This document shows positions 1 to 10,203 of a stretch of 41,122 nucleotides of DNA, in pieces (position 1 is the stretch's first letter; each line of letters opens with the position of its first letter). The position numbers and the translations under genes are program-made. The DNA comes from Glomus cerebriforme (Eukaryota; Glomeromycota; Glomeromycetes; Glomerales; Glomeraceae). The notes under the pieces were generated by a model, which was not told the origin of the DNA, ran no database searches, and worked only from the letters and a program-made list of their open reading frames with translations. Where the stretch lies: contig QKYT01000013.1 in the NCBI GenBank assembly GCA_003550305.1, positions 364,961 through 406,082 on the forward strand. The letters run 5' to 3'.

Positions 1-302
1 ACTATACATTTTTCAATTTGTTCAATGTAGGTCACAGGACCATTATCTTCTAAATGCTGCGCATTGCGTAATTACTTAGTATAACACTTTAGAGTTAAAA
101 TTAAAATTTTTTTGCGTCTCATGCTACCGTGTAAAATTTTTTTTTTTCATTATGCTGCCAATAAAATCCGAATATGGTCACAATAAAAATTTGAATATCA
201 CAATTTGCAAAATCAACGAAAATTAGAGTATCAAAAATCACCAAATTACAAGTAAAAAAACATGGGGTCGCCATGGTGACGGGTCGCCACATAGCAACGC
301 CC
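1..302. repeat. Right-hand part of a dispersed repeat, ending in a conserved 39-bp module
   Basis: Bases 264-302 match bases 38504-38542 with three mismatches in 39. The module contains GTCGCCATGG followed by a near-dyad and ends in ACGCCC. Upstream bases share short GTCACA-type motifs with the copy at 38.2-38.5 kb but are much more diverged. The left end lies outside the window or has decayed. Confidence 0.6.
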
Positions 303-1590
303 TATAAATAATATTAAATAAGTTTAAATTATACTTTTTAATGAAATATAGAAAGTAATATTTAAAATTTTTTTTATTATATTTTATTATATATATACTT
401 ATTAGATTTTTTTAAATATTTATAATTTATTAAATCTAAAAAATCTAGATTATTATTTTTTTTAAAAAAGTCCTGAAAGTATTTATTAAAATTTTAGTTA
501 TAATTAAAATTACTTACTAAAATTTCCTTATTTCCTTAATAATTGCTAAAATTTATACAGAAAATGCTAAGACTATATTAAATTATAGTAAAAATTCTGC
601 TAAAACTTTACCAAAATGCTAAAATTTCCATTTGCTAAAACTGCTAAAATTCTGCCAAAACTTTATTAAATTTATATTAAAATCTTACTAAAACTTATTA
701 TAGAATTTAAGTAAGCAATCTTAGTTAAAATAATAAAATAATATAAATTCTATAATTTTATACTCTATCTAAAATACAATCTGTTAATAAGATTATTAAT
801 TTAATCTAAAATTTAAATTAATAATTTAATATAAAAAACATTTAAAAAATTTAAGTCTTTCATATTTAATATAGTTAAAAGTATAAATACTGTTAAAATT
901 GCTAAATTATAATTATAATATTTCAAAATATAAGTTTTAACACTTTAATATTTATCAATAAATTAAGATTGGCATTATGAATTTACAGATTACAGATTAT
1001 CTACAATTTAGTTGAAAAAAATTTCTATTTTATTTTGTGTAATTTTAATATTTTTAGCTTTCAATAATTATGGCATTACAGCATTACAGTATAACAGATA
1101 AGCTCCATATGCTGTAATTAATTTTGATAACATCTATAGTTAAAAGTGATTATATTATTAGTTTTTTTTTAAAAAAGTTAATATTAGAATTTGACTTCCA
1201 TAAATTCACTACATATTTCTAATTAATTTGAAAATTTAATTTAATATTTTGAGGTAAAAGTAAATCCAAATAATTTATAATGATTTCCAAAAAAAAACAT
1301 ACTTTTATTAAAAATAATTAATAGTAACAGGTAATATAATATGATGTTTTTTTTAAAAAAAAAAAATGTTATATAAATAACGAATTGACTTATACATATA
1401 CTGTAAACCTATATAAACAAAAAAAAAAACGAATAATACAAAAAACGAGATGCATAAACTTGCATATGGTTTATAGACGTTCTATTTGTCGTACCTATGC
1501 ATAGTATATACTATATAATTATTATACATTACTGATATTTAATAACAGATAAGGATTTATCACTCGCATAATCCTTATTATTCTATCATT
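303..1590. other. AT-rich intergenic DNA with a cluster of GCTAAAACT-like motifs
   Basis: I see no gene here. Bases 540-690 carry many degenerate copies of GCTAAAACT or GCCAAAACT separated by AT-rich spacers. They resemble the GCTGAAACT and GCCGAAACC motifs at 34.15-34.35 kb, so this is probably an old member of that repeat family. A T/A homopolymer junction lies near 1348-1366. Confidence 0.5.
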
Positions 1591-1593
1591 TAG

Positions 1594-1816
1594 TCAATAT
1601 TCCTTTGATTTTACTTTTTCTTCAACTTCTCTCCAATATTTTTGTTTTCTTTTTGCTAGATTTATCAATTGTTCTTCCACCTGTTCTATCTCTTCTGTTA
1701 CATCATTTTGTTTATTTCATCTTTTATTTTCATTCTTTATTATTTCTGAAATTTTTTAGATTAACTAACTTTTCTCTAATAATTTCTTCAAATTCTTTTG
1801 AGTTTAACCCATTCAT
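1594..1816 (-). pseudogene. Coiled-coil coding relic, frameshifted
   Basis: On the minus strand an ATG at 1816 opens a short charged, helical reading frame (MNGLNSKEFEEIIREK and on), which stops after about 28 codons. A different frame continues with EEIEQVEEQLINLAKRKQ-type heptads to a stop at 1594-1596. Together they look like one amphipathic coiled-coil segment broken by a frameshift. The family is not recognised. The plus-strand frame here is its hydrophobic shadow. Chance is possible in such AT-rich DNA. Confidence 0.3.
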
Positions 1817-1829
1817 TTTTCAAAATTTT

Positions 1830-3040
1830 TAAAAAAAATTGCCAAGAGAAATTTCCAAAAATTCGGTAATTATGTTTATTCTCCGACTTGCATAAAAAAA
1901 GACCCCTAAAATTGTCACACAATTGTCACCCCAATTTTCCGGCATTTTGATTACATAAAAATTTAGTTTGTTAAACTTTAAATTTTAGATAATCTAGGAT
2001 ATATATATATTATATATAACATTCAAATTAAATTGAACAATAAACATTGTAAGACATTATTGTCTCTTACATTATCCGTCAAAAAAAAGCAATGATAATT
2101 GGGAAAAAAAATCCTTTGCTGATCCGCTTGAAATTAGTGGATATTTTCGCAAAGTCACAAAGGCCATTATGCAATTGATCTTAAAAATTGATTATCAATG
2201 ATTTTCAATGTATGCCATGCTTTTGGTGTCACATATATATATATATATATATTTTTAGTTCAAAAGTGACAAAAACTTGTGACATTCATAAAATCTTTTC
2301 TCTTTAAAAAAAGATCAAAATATTTTTTAGCTAAAAGGGGAGAATTTTAAACGATGTGATTCGGTAAATGTATAATAAAAATGGGTTAAAAAAAATTTAT
2401 AAAAAAAAGTTTCACGATGTTTACGCATTCGGCTGTGTAATTTACATTCGTGAGAAAACGAAGTTTATTCAAATATCACATAAACCCTGATTTTTTTATT
2501 TCGTCACTTGAAAGATGATCAACTCCGACAAAAAAAAATAGCCGTTTATACCCAAACTTCGGAAGCCGAATAAATTAAAATTTTTTAATTTATATATTTT
2601 CATTTTGGGAAACAAACGTTACTGAGAATGTCATTTTACAAACATTACTAAATATAATATATATATAAAAAAAAAGACGAAGATGAAATGACGCCATTAC
2701 TCAAATTTTTTTTTTTTTTGTGGAGACTGTTTGTTTTCCGATTTTGGAAATTCTAACGAATAAAATTTTATGCTTCTAATTTTTCAATGAATAAAAAATA
2801 ACGGTTGTCAGGAGTGATTTTCCTCCTTTATCCGAATTTCTTTGTCTTTTTGCAGATAACGATTTATGTAAGGTGATTGTTCTTGATTGGTTAAATATAT
2901 GTGTTAGATCACAAGGTCATGGAAAATTTTTGGGGTGTTAATAAATTCAGGGTTTTTTTTTGACACAGATATTTTTATTATAAATGTGACATCAATTTTT
3001 GCACAATCTGGGACTTCAAAAAACAATTGTTTGTTTTCTA
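1830..3040. other. Intergenic DNA upstream of the fusion gene
   Basis: No convincing coding sequence. It contains an (AT)n microsatellite at about 2232-2253, several poly-A and poly-T runs, and scattered GTGAC/GTCAC words near 1910-2280. A pyrimidine-rich TTTTCTAG at about 3033-3040 resembles a 3' splice site and could mark a 5'UTR intron of the next gene. Confidence 0.4.
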
Positions 3041-3081
3041 GGTGACTTTTGCGAACAGGCCTCAACAATACTTTCACACAA

Positions 3082-5112
3082 ATGCCCCAAGAGCAGAAGC
3101 AGAAAAAGAAACGGGTCCCTATCACTGCCCTTACAAAACAACAAATATGTTTAAAAAAGCGTGAGAACCTGAAGCTTAGAGACGAGGACCTCGCCAAGGA
3201 ATATGGTCTTGACAGAAGCACAATCACTAAAATCCTTAAACAACGAGAAAAGTGGTTAGCTATCGACCCTAATTCGAATTATGCTAAACAAAAAACTCAA
3301 AAATCGCCAAAATTTCCTCAAATAGAAGAATCTTTATCGCAATGGTTATCTCTTAATGTGAATAATGGTAATTCTGTTAGTGATGCTCAACTTCAAGAGA
3401 AAGCTCTAGAGTTTGCGCAGTCATATGGACTTCGTAATGAGTTTCAAGCTTCTAATGGCTGGATATCAAAATTCAAAAACCGTCACCAGTTTCGTAGTGG
3501 CGAAAGTCAAGGAGCTTCTGAAGTCTCCTTACAAGTTAATCCACAGTCAGTACCTATTTCCGGGACCTCAGTTATATCACCTTCTGAACATTCGAACTTT
3601 AATAATACTGTGAGCTTAGTAAGTTGTTTCATTTCTGTTAAAAAAAAAAAAGTTTTTTTTTTATCAATATAAATACAAGCTTTGACGTCATAATGTGACG
3701 ACTGATTAGATAGTCACAATTCGAGTTTTTATGTTTTATTTCACCATTAATTTTATAATATTTTGTTTATATATATATTTAAAGCCCCCTAATTCCCACT
3801 ATTCATCTAATCCGTCAATAGCGACATCATCTCGTACAAATGGGACAAATATGCTCACAATTGGAAACGCTTCTAGCTCACAACAACATTATCTCTCATA
3901 TGGGGCCAGTACGTCAACACCCATGGTACCTCCCTTCACTCCTTCACGGATGTTTCAAGTATCCGCTATAACACCTTCAATGATGTTTGAAAATTCAGCG
4001 TACGTTAAATAATATCATTTCTTTTATAATTTCTCTATTAAATTTTTAAATTTTACTGATTTTACTTTATTTAGCTTCATATTCTGTGATTATCAAAATG
4101 ACGTTATTGGAATGTGAGTTTTTGGGATTCATTATATTAAAGATTTATAAATTTATTAATAAAATACGCGTAATTGATTGATTTACTTTACATCTTTACA
4201 TTAAAAAGAGTTTGAATAGATCATTATTGAATTTACTTTATTCAAATAATTTTAACGCGATTCTTTTTTATTTGACTTGTAGGTTTCAGACAACCAATAT
4301 TCTAAATCAATTTCTGGGGAATTCGAAGACGCTTTTTCAAGAAGTTCATCAAGCTAAACAAAAAAAGAACATTACTAGTTTCTCTGTTGGTTTTTCTGTG
4401 AGTTACTTTTACAAGCACGACTAGTTAAATAATTAAAAGGATTTTTAATAATTCATAATTCTTTATTATTATTATTATTATTGTTGTTGTTGTTGTTGTT
4501 GTTGTGTTATATAGTTCCGGTTTGGTTACCCCGAAGTTTCTTCAAATAATCGGTCTATTGAGAAATTGAAAACCTCGGGAAGACTTATTGAAGGAACCAA
4601 AGGGGCGGAGTTTATCGATGGAATGATACCAAGAGAGGTGGGGAAATTAGAAATTTAAAGTATTACATTGGATTTTGGGAACATTCACTAACTATTTTAT
4701 TTTTTTAAAAAAAAATTAATTAGGATGATATTGTAATTAAAGTATGTTGCCAATATTTCATTATGTTTTCTCTATATTTAATCAATCAAAGAAATGATTT
4801 TGATACAATTTTTTTTTTTAAAAAAAGAAACGTCGCGTCGATGCTTTTTTTAATACTGATCTTCAGTCGATACTTCAATTGCGAAATATCCGTAATATCA
4901 TTCTTTCTGGTATCACCACTAGTGATGTTATTCTTTCTACTTGCCGTTCTGCAATCGATAGAGATTTGAATGTTACCGTCGTGCGCGAATGTTGTTTTGA
5001 CGGTAGCGAAATGGTGCAAAACATTTTGATGAATGAATTGTTTCCCAATCAAGGTGTTATAGTGGCTGCTTTAGAAGATATTGTAAACGGTTTACGTGTG
5101 TGCGTGAATTGA
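3082..5112 (+). CDS. Predicted fusion: CENP-B/pogo-type HTH DNA-binding region + isochorismatase-like hydrolase
   Basis: Seven exons join in phase: 3082-3618, 3785-3999, 4075-4113, 4283-4397, 4515-4637, 4724-4741 (18 nt) and 4828-5112, giving 443 aa. Residues 18-60 form a psq-type helix-turn-helix (DLAKEYGLDRSTITKILKQR). Residues 75-138 form a CENP-B-type second HTH ending in WISKFKNRH. A Ser/Thr/Pro-rich linker runs to about residue 248. Residues 250-443 are an isochorismatase-like (cysteine hydrolase superfamily) domain: FCDYQNDV holds the expected catalytic Asp256, FGYPEVS and EGTKGAE follow, then VIKKRRVDAF with the expected Lys, and GITTSDVILST where the usual nucleophile Cys is Val383. 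No DDE transposase domain is present. The first ATG is 3082; the frame extends upstream only through non-ATG codons. Substrate unknown. The family hydrolyses isochorismate, nicotinamide or related small molecules. A shorter product starting at the ATG at 3980 would be a 199-aa stand-alone enzyme. Confidence 0.75.
4463..4505 (+). repeat. Compound microsatellite (TTA)n(TTG)n in an intron
   Basis: A run of TTA triplets passes into TTG/TTGT triplets inside the intron between exons four and five of the fusion gene, directly upstream of the acceptor at 4514. It is non-coding and probably length-polymorphic. Confidence 0.85.
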
Positions 5113-6045
5113 GATGGAAGTAAAAAAAGCAAAATCTTACCTTTTTCTATAAGTTTCTCCTTTTTTTTTTTAATTTATCTCGTTTAACATCAATTCTCGT
5201 GTTTATTCGATTTTATTTAGTTTTCGATTTTTTTTTTTTATTTTTATTTCATTTCTGCCACGTGTATGGGGGCCTATGGAAATAATGGATTTCAATTTAA
5301 AATGGGGATCAAACTCCAAAATTTATTACCACGTATATGTTTTTAATACCCATGATAGTTATAATTTATTTTTTTATTTATTTTTATTTTTTTTTTTTAA
5401 AAAAAAAAAATCCAAAACAAAAAAAACAAATGGATATGTTACGATTCGAAAACTTTGAATTAGCATATTCACCTTTTTTCTTTTTTTTTTCACACACACC
5501 CCCCCACTTTAGCGGACATGAATATTTAAATTATGACTTGCAAATAATATTTCATTTTGGTCTCTCTTAAGGTTTTTCTTAGTATTACATTTTAACTCGT
5601 CACCGATAAATATTTTCCCAAACATTTATAGTATTTTTTTTTTTTTCCTTTACGTGTACATAAACCCTTTTTATTATGGTAGAACAAAATTCATATACCC
5701 CTTTTTTTATATTATTTTTCTTTTAAGTGAACACAAAAACCCATAAGGACAAAATACAAAAAAAAAACCCCCAATAAATTCGAAAGGAGCTTTCGGGCAA
5801 ACTGGTTTTTTTATTTCAGGAGGATAAAAAATCAAATTAATTTATTATTTTTTTAAAAAAATGGATATATTTTTTATTTATTTATCACATTTATATTTCA
5901 CATTTATTCGTTTATCAATATCACATATCACTTACAAATCACATTTGGTTAGAAAACGCGTTATTAAATCGATCAAAAGATCATAAATATTATAAATAAT
6001 GCTCATCATAAAATTCAGGTTTAAACAAGTACCCATATTAATTAA
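5113..6045. other. Tail-to-tail intergenic region rich in homopolymers
   Basis: This lies between the 3' ends of two convergent genes. It holds long T and A runs, including a T-tract joined to an A-tract near 5388-5410 and another near 5846-5860. I see no coding or RNA gene. Transcript ends for both neighbours should fall here. Confidence 0.5.
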
Positions 6046-7436
6046 CTAATATTTATTATCATTACTAGAAGATTCATTTAACCATCTATAAATAGAACTA
6101 AAATCCTTCTTTTCATAACCAGCAGTTTTAGAAAGTTGATTGTATAATTGTTGAGCAATAGCACCTAAAATTATAGTAGAATTTGAATCATTAGCAGCCT
6201 TAACAGCTAATCTTGTATCTTTTGCCATTAAACTGTTACCAAAACCACCTTCATAATTTTTACTTGAAGGTACATTTGGAAGAACACCGGGACAAGGATT
6301 ATAGATTTCACTTGACCAACATTTACCCGAAGATGTATTTAATATATTTGCTAATAATTTTGGTTCCATACCAAGTTGCACTCCAAGATTCATAGTTTCT
6401 GCCACACCAATCATTGATATTGCTAATAACATATTATTACATATTTTTGCTGTCTGCCCAGTACCAAGCCCTCCACAATGAACGATATTTTTACCCATGT
6501 GACTTAAATATGGGTTTGCTCTATTGAAATCTTCTGGAGTGGATGCTCCTACCATAAATGTTAAAGTAGCAGCTTCGGCACCACCAATTCCTACGAAAAT
6601 AAAAAAGATCATATGTTTTAAAATAGGTTACAAAGTACCAAAAAAATTTTTTTTTTTTTTTTTAGAAAAAAATTCACACCTCCAGAGACAGGAGCATCAA
6701 TAGCTCTAGCACCTTTATCAATAATCTTTTTTGAAACTTGTTTAGAAACGCTTTGATCAATAGTACTAGAATCAATTAAAAAACTATTTTCATCAATACC
6801 ATTAATTAAACTATCTTGTCCCTCTAAATAAACATTTTCGACGTGAGGTGAAGATGGTAACATCGTAATAACTGTTGAAGCCTTTCGTGCTACCTCAATT
6901 GGTGAATTTGCGTGTAAAATTGGTTTTTGAAATAATGTTGATTTATGAAGAAATATAAATTTCTCTATTGCAACTTGATTTATATCATATATAATGAATG
7001 GCGAATCAATTTTTTGATATAAATTATTGGCCATTTTAAAACCCTTTATATGAAAATAAGGGACACAGATTAACTAAATGTAACAAAAAAAAAAAAAGAA
7101 AAGGAATTTTTTCTCTGAAAAGAATTCCATACCATTTGACCAAGTCCGATAAATCCAATTGTATCATTACGGGATGTCTATTACAAAATATAAAAAGGAA
7201 AAATCATAAATAGACAGAATTTTAATTTTAATTCAATCATTTTCCTCTTCACCTTAGCTATAAATATTTTGCAAAAAAAAATGATAATTTTTGTTAATTC
7301 TTTATTATAATATAAATAACATAGTTCTTTGATAAATACCTGCAGTGGAATAATAAAGTTTATTCTGAATAACTGGTTTAGCCAAAATAATTTTAGAATT
7401 ATTAGTAAAAAGGTGAAAGATATTTACGCGGAACAT
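6046..7436 (-). CDS. 3-hydroxyisobutyrate dehydrogenase, mitochondrial
   Basis: It oxidises 3-hydroxyisobutyrate to methylmalonate semialdehyde with NAD in valine breakdown, in the mitochondrion. Minus-strand exons are 7436-7340, 7257-7253 (5-nt microexon), 7177-7133, 7043-6680 and 6590-6046, giving 351 aa against about 300-340 for the family. Residues 1-33 look like a mitochondrial presequence: Arg/Lys, no acidic residues, ending near LYYSTA. GFIGLGQMG (residues 42-50) is the Rossmann NAD-binding loop. IDAPVSGG is the substrate-loop signature. GLGTGQTAKICNN carries the catalytic lysine (Lys219). GKCWSSEIYNPCPG matches the HIBADH subgroup rather than 6-phosphogluconate dehydrogenase. The frame opening at 7034 is not the true start, since the NAD motif spans the upstream exon. 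The microexon is inferred from phase. It shares a divergent intergenic region of about 600 bases with the MARVEL gene. Confidence 0.9.
7253..7257 (-). other. Predicted 5-nt microexon of HIBADH
   Basis: Exon 1 ends in phase 1 and the next recognisable exon begins in phase 0 directly after an acceptor, with in-frame stops just upstream of it. Between them, TTTATAG, then CTAAG, then GTGAAG gives five exonic bases with canonical splice sites. These restore the frame as A-K between STA and TSRND. This is inferred from phase only. Confidence 0.5.
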
Positions 7437-8045
7437 TTAGAAAAAGATTTAGGAAAGATATAGTAAGTAAATCAGCTGTTGAATTATATCTATGCAATTC
7501 ACGTGATTTATGTAAATATAACGTAATATAACAAAATAACAGTGATCTTGGCGGCCATTTGAAAAATAAGATCTAAATTTAGCATAATACCAGTTTTTTT
7601 TGTTTTGTTTGTTTTGAACACTTAAGAGGCGTAACTGGCTTGTTAGAAATTTCTCTCAAAGTATTTGCTGCGGACACAATAATTGGATCTATTTTTATGG
7701 CTTTGTTGTTATTGTTTTGTCGATTGATTTGATTGATTGAGAACTAAAAATATAATATGATCAAATTTCTTTAAATGTTACCAGGAATTGAATCAAAAAA
7801 GGATGATCCCGATATATTTATGGCGAGGGTGCGGTGTATTATGGCAGTGAACGGCAGTCAAATTGTAGAAATGATTATTTTTAACACAAATTTCCTTTTA
7901 AGTCAATAAAATAAAGAAATTTATTAAAGTGGCGATGTTAGTAAATACCTCTTTTTTTTTCCTCCGACTTGTAATTAGGAAAACGATTCTCATAACTATT
8001 AAAAAAATCAAGGAATTTTGTAGAGTTATTTTCCTTTAATTCATA
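7437..8045. promoter_or_regulatory. Divergent intergenic region between HIBADH and the MARVEL gene
   Basis: About 600 bases separate the two ATGs, which point outward. A pyrimidine-rich stretch (CTTTTTTTTTCCTCC) lies near 7950 upstream of the plus-strand gene. A GC-richer patch, GATCTTGGCGGCCATTTG, lies near 7543. There is no clear TATA box for either side and no coding sequence. Confidence 0.4.
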
Positions 8046-8978
8046 ATGGCGTATGAAGAAACTGACAAGTTAGAAATACCTATAACAAAGTTGCAATGGG
8101 GTTTAAGAGGCGCTCAAATATTTTTTGCATTATTAGCAATCTTCACCATTTCAGCAGTTATTGGATGGGATAATAAATTTTTTTCAGCTAGTTTATTTTC
8201 AGTATTTTTCCTTTTTATCATACTTGTATCAATTTTCTTTGCTGCAGCAATTGTTGGAATTCCTCATTTCTATCTTACAAAAGGAAAATTCAAAAATGCA
8301 GCTAGAGCATTAAGAATCCCCAGAATTGAATTTGTTCTATCAGCAATTTGGGCTGTACTTATATTCATATTTACAGCTTTACTATCAATTGATGCCTTTG
8401 CATTAAGAAAATGTGATCCTGCTGATCCAAAATATTCTAATTATACTTCTGGTCCATTAAATCAAACTTTTTACAGTGGATTACCAAATATTTGTAGAAC
8501 TCAACGCGCTGCTAATGCATTCGGATGGTTTGCTCTCACAGCTTGGTTATGTTCTCTTGTATTGATTGCAAACGATTGGCGACAGAATAGACGTCCACCA
8601 AAGCCACAAGAACCGCCTACATATAGTAAACCTTCTAATGCATCAATATCATCATCGTTGGACGAACATGGTTTACCTGATGCATCAACGCAAGAAAATG
8701 TTCCAATGCAAACTATACATACAGCTCCATATTCTCCACCACAACAACCACAACAACCGCAACAACCGCAACCGTATCAACAACAACAATTTCAACAATT
8801 TCCTCCTACAACCTTCCCACAACAACAAACTTTTAGTTCTCCACCTTTAGCACCAATTCCAGGTCCAATGCCAACTCCCAGTTTTTCCATCCCAGAACCA
8901 CAAATTCCAAGTCAAGGTCAAGGGCAAAATCAAGGGCAAGGTCCAGGAATTTCTTTTCCCGAACCTAAACACTATTAA
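8046..8978 (+). CDS. MARVEL-domain-like four-helix membrane protein with Pro/Gln-rich tail
   Basis: Intronless, 310 aa. Four hydrophobic segments lie at about residues 24-43, 48-73, 93-116 and 157-176, with a short cytoplasmic N-terminus and a loop containing two Cys (RKCDPADP and NICRTQ) between helices 3 and 4. That arrangement fits the MARVEL domain found in fungal plasma-membrane or vesicle proteins. The C-terminal 130 residues are Pro/Gln/Ser-rich, include a PPTY motif (a possible WW/Nedd4 ligand), QQPQQP repeats and GQGQNQGQG, and look disordered. The ATG at 8046 follows an AT-rich leader. The exact role is unknown. MARVEL membership is judged from topology, so a related tetraspan family is possible. 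Confidence 0.7.
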   Translation: MAYEETDKLEIPITKLQWGLRGAQIFFALLAIFTISAVIGWDNKFFSASLFSVFFLFIILVSIFFAAAIVGIPHFYLTKGKFKNAARALRIPRIEFVLSAIWAVLIFIFTALLSIDAFALRKCDPADPKYSNYTSGPLNQTFYSGLPNICRTQRAANAFGWFALTAWLCSLVLIANDWRQNRRPPKPQEPPTYSKPSNASISSSLDEHGLPDASTQENVPMQTIHTAPYSPPQQPQQPQQPQPYQQQQFQQFPPTTFPQQQTFSSPPLAPIPGPMPTPSFSIPEPQIPSQGQGQNQGQGPGISFPEPKHY

Positions 8979-9172
8979 TTTATAAATTTATTATAAGTTT
9001 TAATTGAGGATAGATGTGAATTTGGTTGTGTGGTATTTATGTCCTATAATATTTTCGCAACTTTATTATGTACAATAAGAATTTTATAAATAATTATTAA
9101 AATTTTTCATATTTTATTTAAAATATTTAAATATTTATAATTTTTTTTTTTTTTAAAAAAAAAAAATTTAAC

Positions 9173-10062
9173 TTAAATATCACTAGATTCATTTAATGAC
9201 CAAGATTTATTTTCATCTAACCAAGAATTTATAGCTTCAACCATAATTTTCTGATGATTCATATTATCATAATATAAATGACCAGCATCTTGAACTATCA
9301 CCAATTTATGATACGGTTCAGGACCAAGTAACTTATCGAAAATGTATGCATCCTCTACGGGAATAACTTTATCTTTTGATCCATGAACAGTCAACACTCT
9401 TATTTTTTGTTTATCAATATTCTTTACAACCGACATATCTAAACTCGTTATTTGTTTTATATCTTCTTGTCGAATAACATATTCTCGATTATCATATTTA
9501 ACCCAAACAAAAGATCCCTTTCTTTGTAATTCTTCAAATTGTTCAGGTGTAAAGCGATTAGGTGGTATTTGTGTATGATCATATCGAGCTGAAAGACTTA
9601 CAATTAATGGAACATCATTGTACTTTGATGCGTATAAAAGCACATCTGCTGCTCCTTTGCTATGACCACAGATGCACAAAACTTTACGATTGAGTTTTTT
9701 TCGAACATAAGATACTATACAACGAATATTTTCCACTTCCTCTTCATTGTTTCCATAAGCTTTAATAATAAAAAAAAAATTATTAAATGTTAAATAGAAA
9801 ATCAAATTAATTCAATCAAATTTAAAATGATAAAAAGTTTACAAGTTGTTCCTCCACTTAAACCATTGCCTTGAAAATCAACGGACAATGCATGGTAAGA
9901 AATTCCTTCAATTATACCAAGTAAAGTTTTTGAAAATCGATTATTCAGAAGACCATGACACATAATGACAATGCCCTCGTCGGGTACATTAGGTTTCAAG
10001 TAGAGTGCAGCACTAAGGTTGAATCCTTTACCAGTATCAACATCAAAAATGGTTTCTTGCAT
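9173..10062 (-). CDS. Alpha/beta hydrolase, S33 / serine-aminopeptidase-like
   Basis: Two exons (10062-9843 and 9759-9173, phase 1) give 268 aa. IVIMCHGLLNNR is the oxyanion-hole loop of the fold and DFQGNGLSGG follows. GHSKGA (nucleophile Ser107) is the elbow. VHGSKDKVIP supplies the acid (Asp203) and DAGHLYY the catalytic His234. It resembles small cytosolic Hydrolase_4/S33 esterases or peptidases. There is no signal peptide or membrane segment. The substrate cannot be told from sequence. The gene is divergent from mitochondrial ProRS, with only 141 bases between the two ATGs, so they may share a bidirectional promoter. The triad is complete and it should be active. Confidence 0.85.
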
Positions 10063-10203
10063 TATTACAGTAAGTGTAAATACATTTGCAATATTTATTG
10101 CCGCAGTGTCGGAATTTTATTTTTGTGTTACCACTGAATAGATTATCTATTTATCTCAAAATTTTTTTTTTTTGATACAATTTTTTTTAATTCAAATGTA
10201 GAA
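10063..10203. promoter_or_regulatory. Compact divergent promoter region
   Basis: 141 bases separate the start codons of the minus-strand hydrolase and plus-strand mitochondrial ProRS. It holds a T-rich tract at about 10160-10172 and another at 10182-10189. No obvious TATA box is placed for either gene. Confidence 0.45.

Noticed and set aside
1605..1832. Plus-strand 75-codon hydrophobic frame
   Set aside because: It is the complement of a Glu/Lys-rich coiled-coil relic on the minus strand and reads as an artificial Leu/Phe-rich peptide.
3049..3081. Start of the fusion gene at 3049
   Set aside because: The codon at 3049 is TTG. The first ATG in this frame is 3082, followed by a basic N-terminus that fits the HTH family.
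6618..7034. HIBADH as two separate genes with a start at 7034
   Set aside because: The ATG at 7034 lies inside the conserved GQMGFKMANNL region; exons at 7133-7177 and 7340-7436 supply the rest and splice phases match.
8566..8850. His/Asn-rich frame overlapping the MARVEL gene
   Set aside because: It is a frame shadow of the Pro/Gln-rich tail (CAACAA repeats read out of frame).
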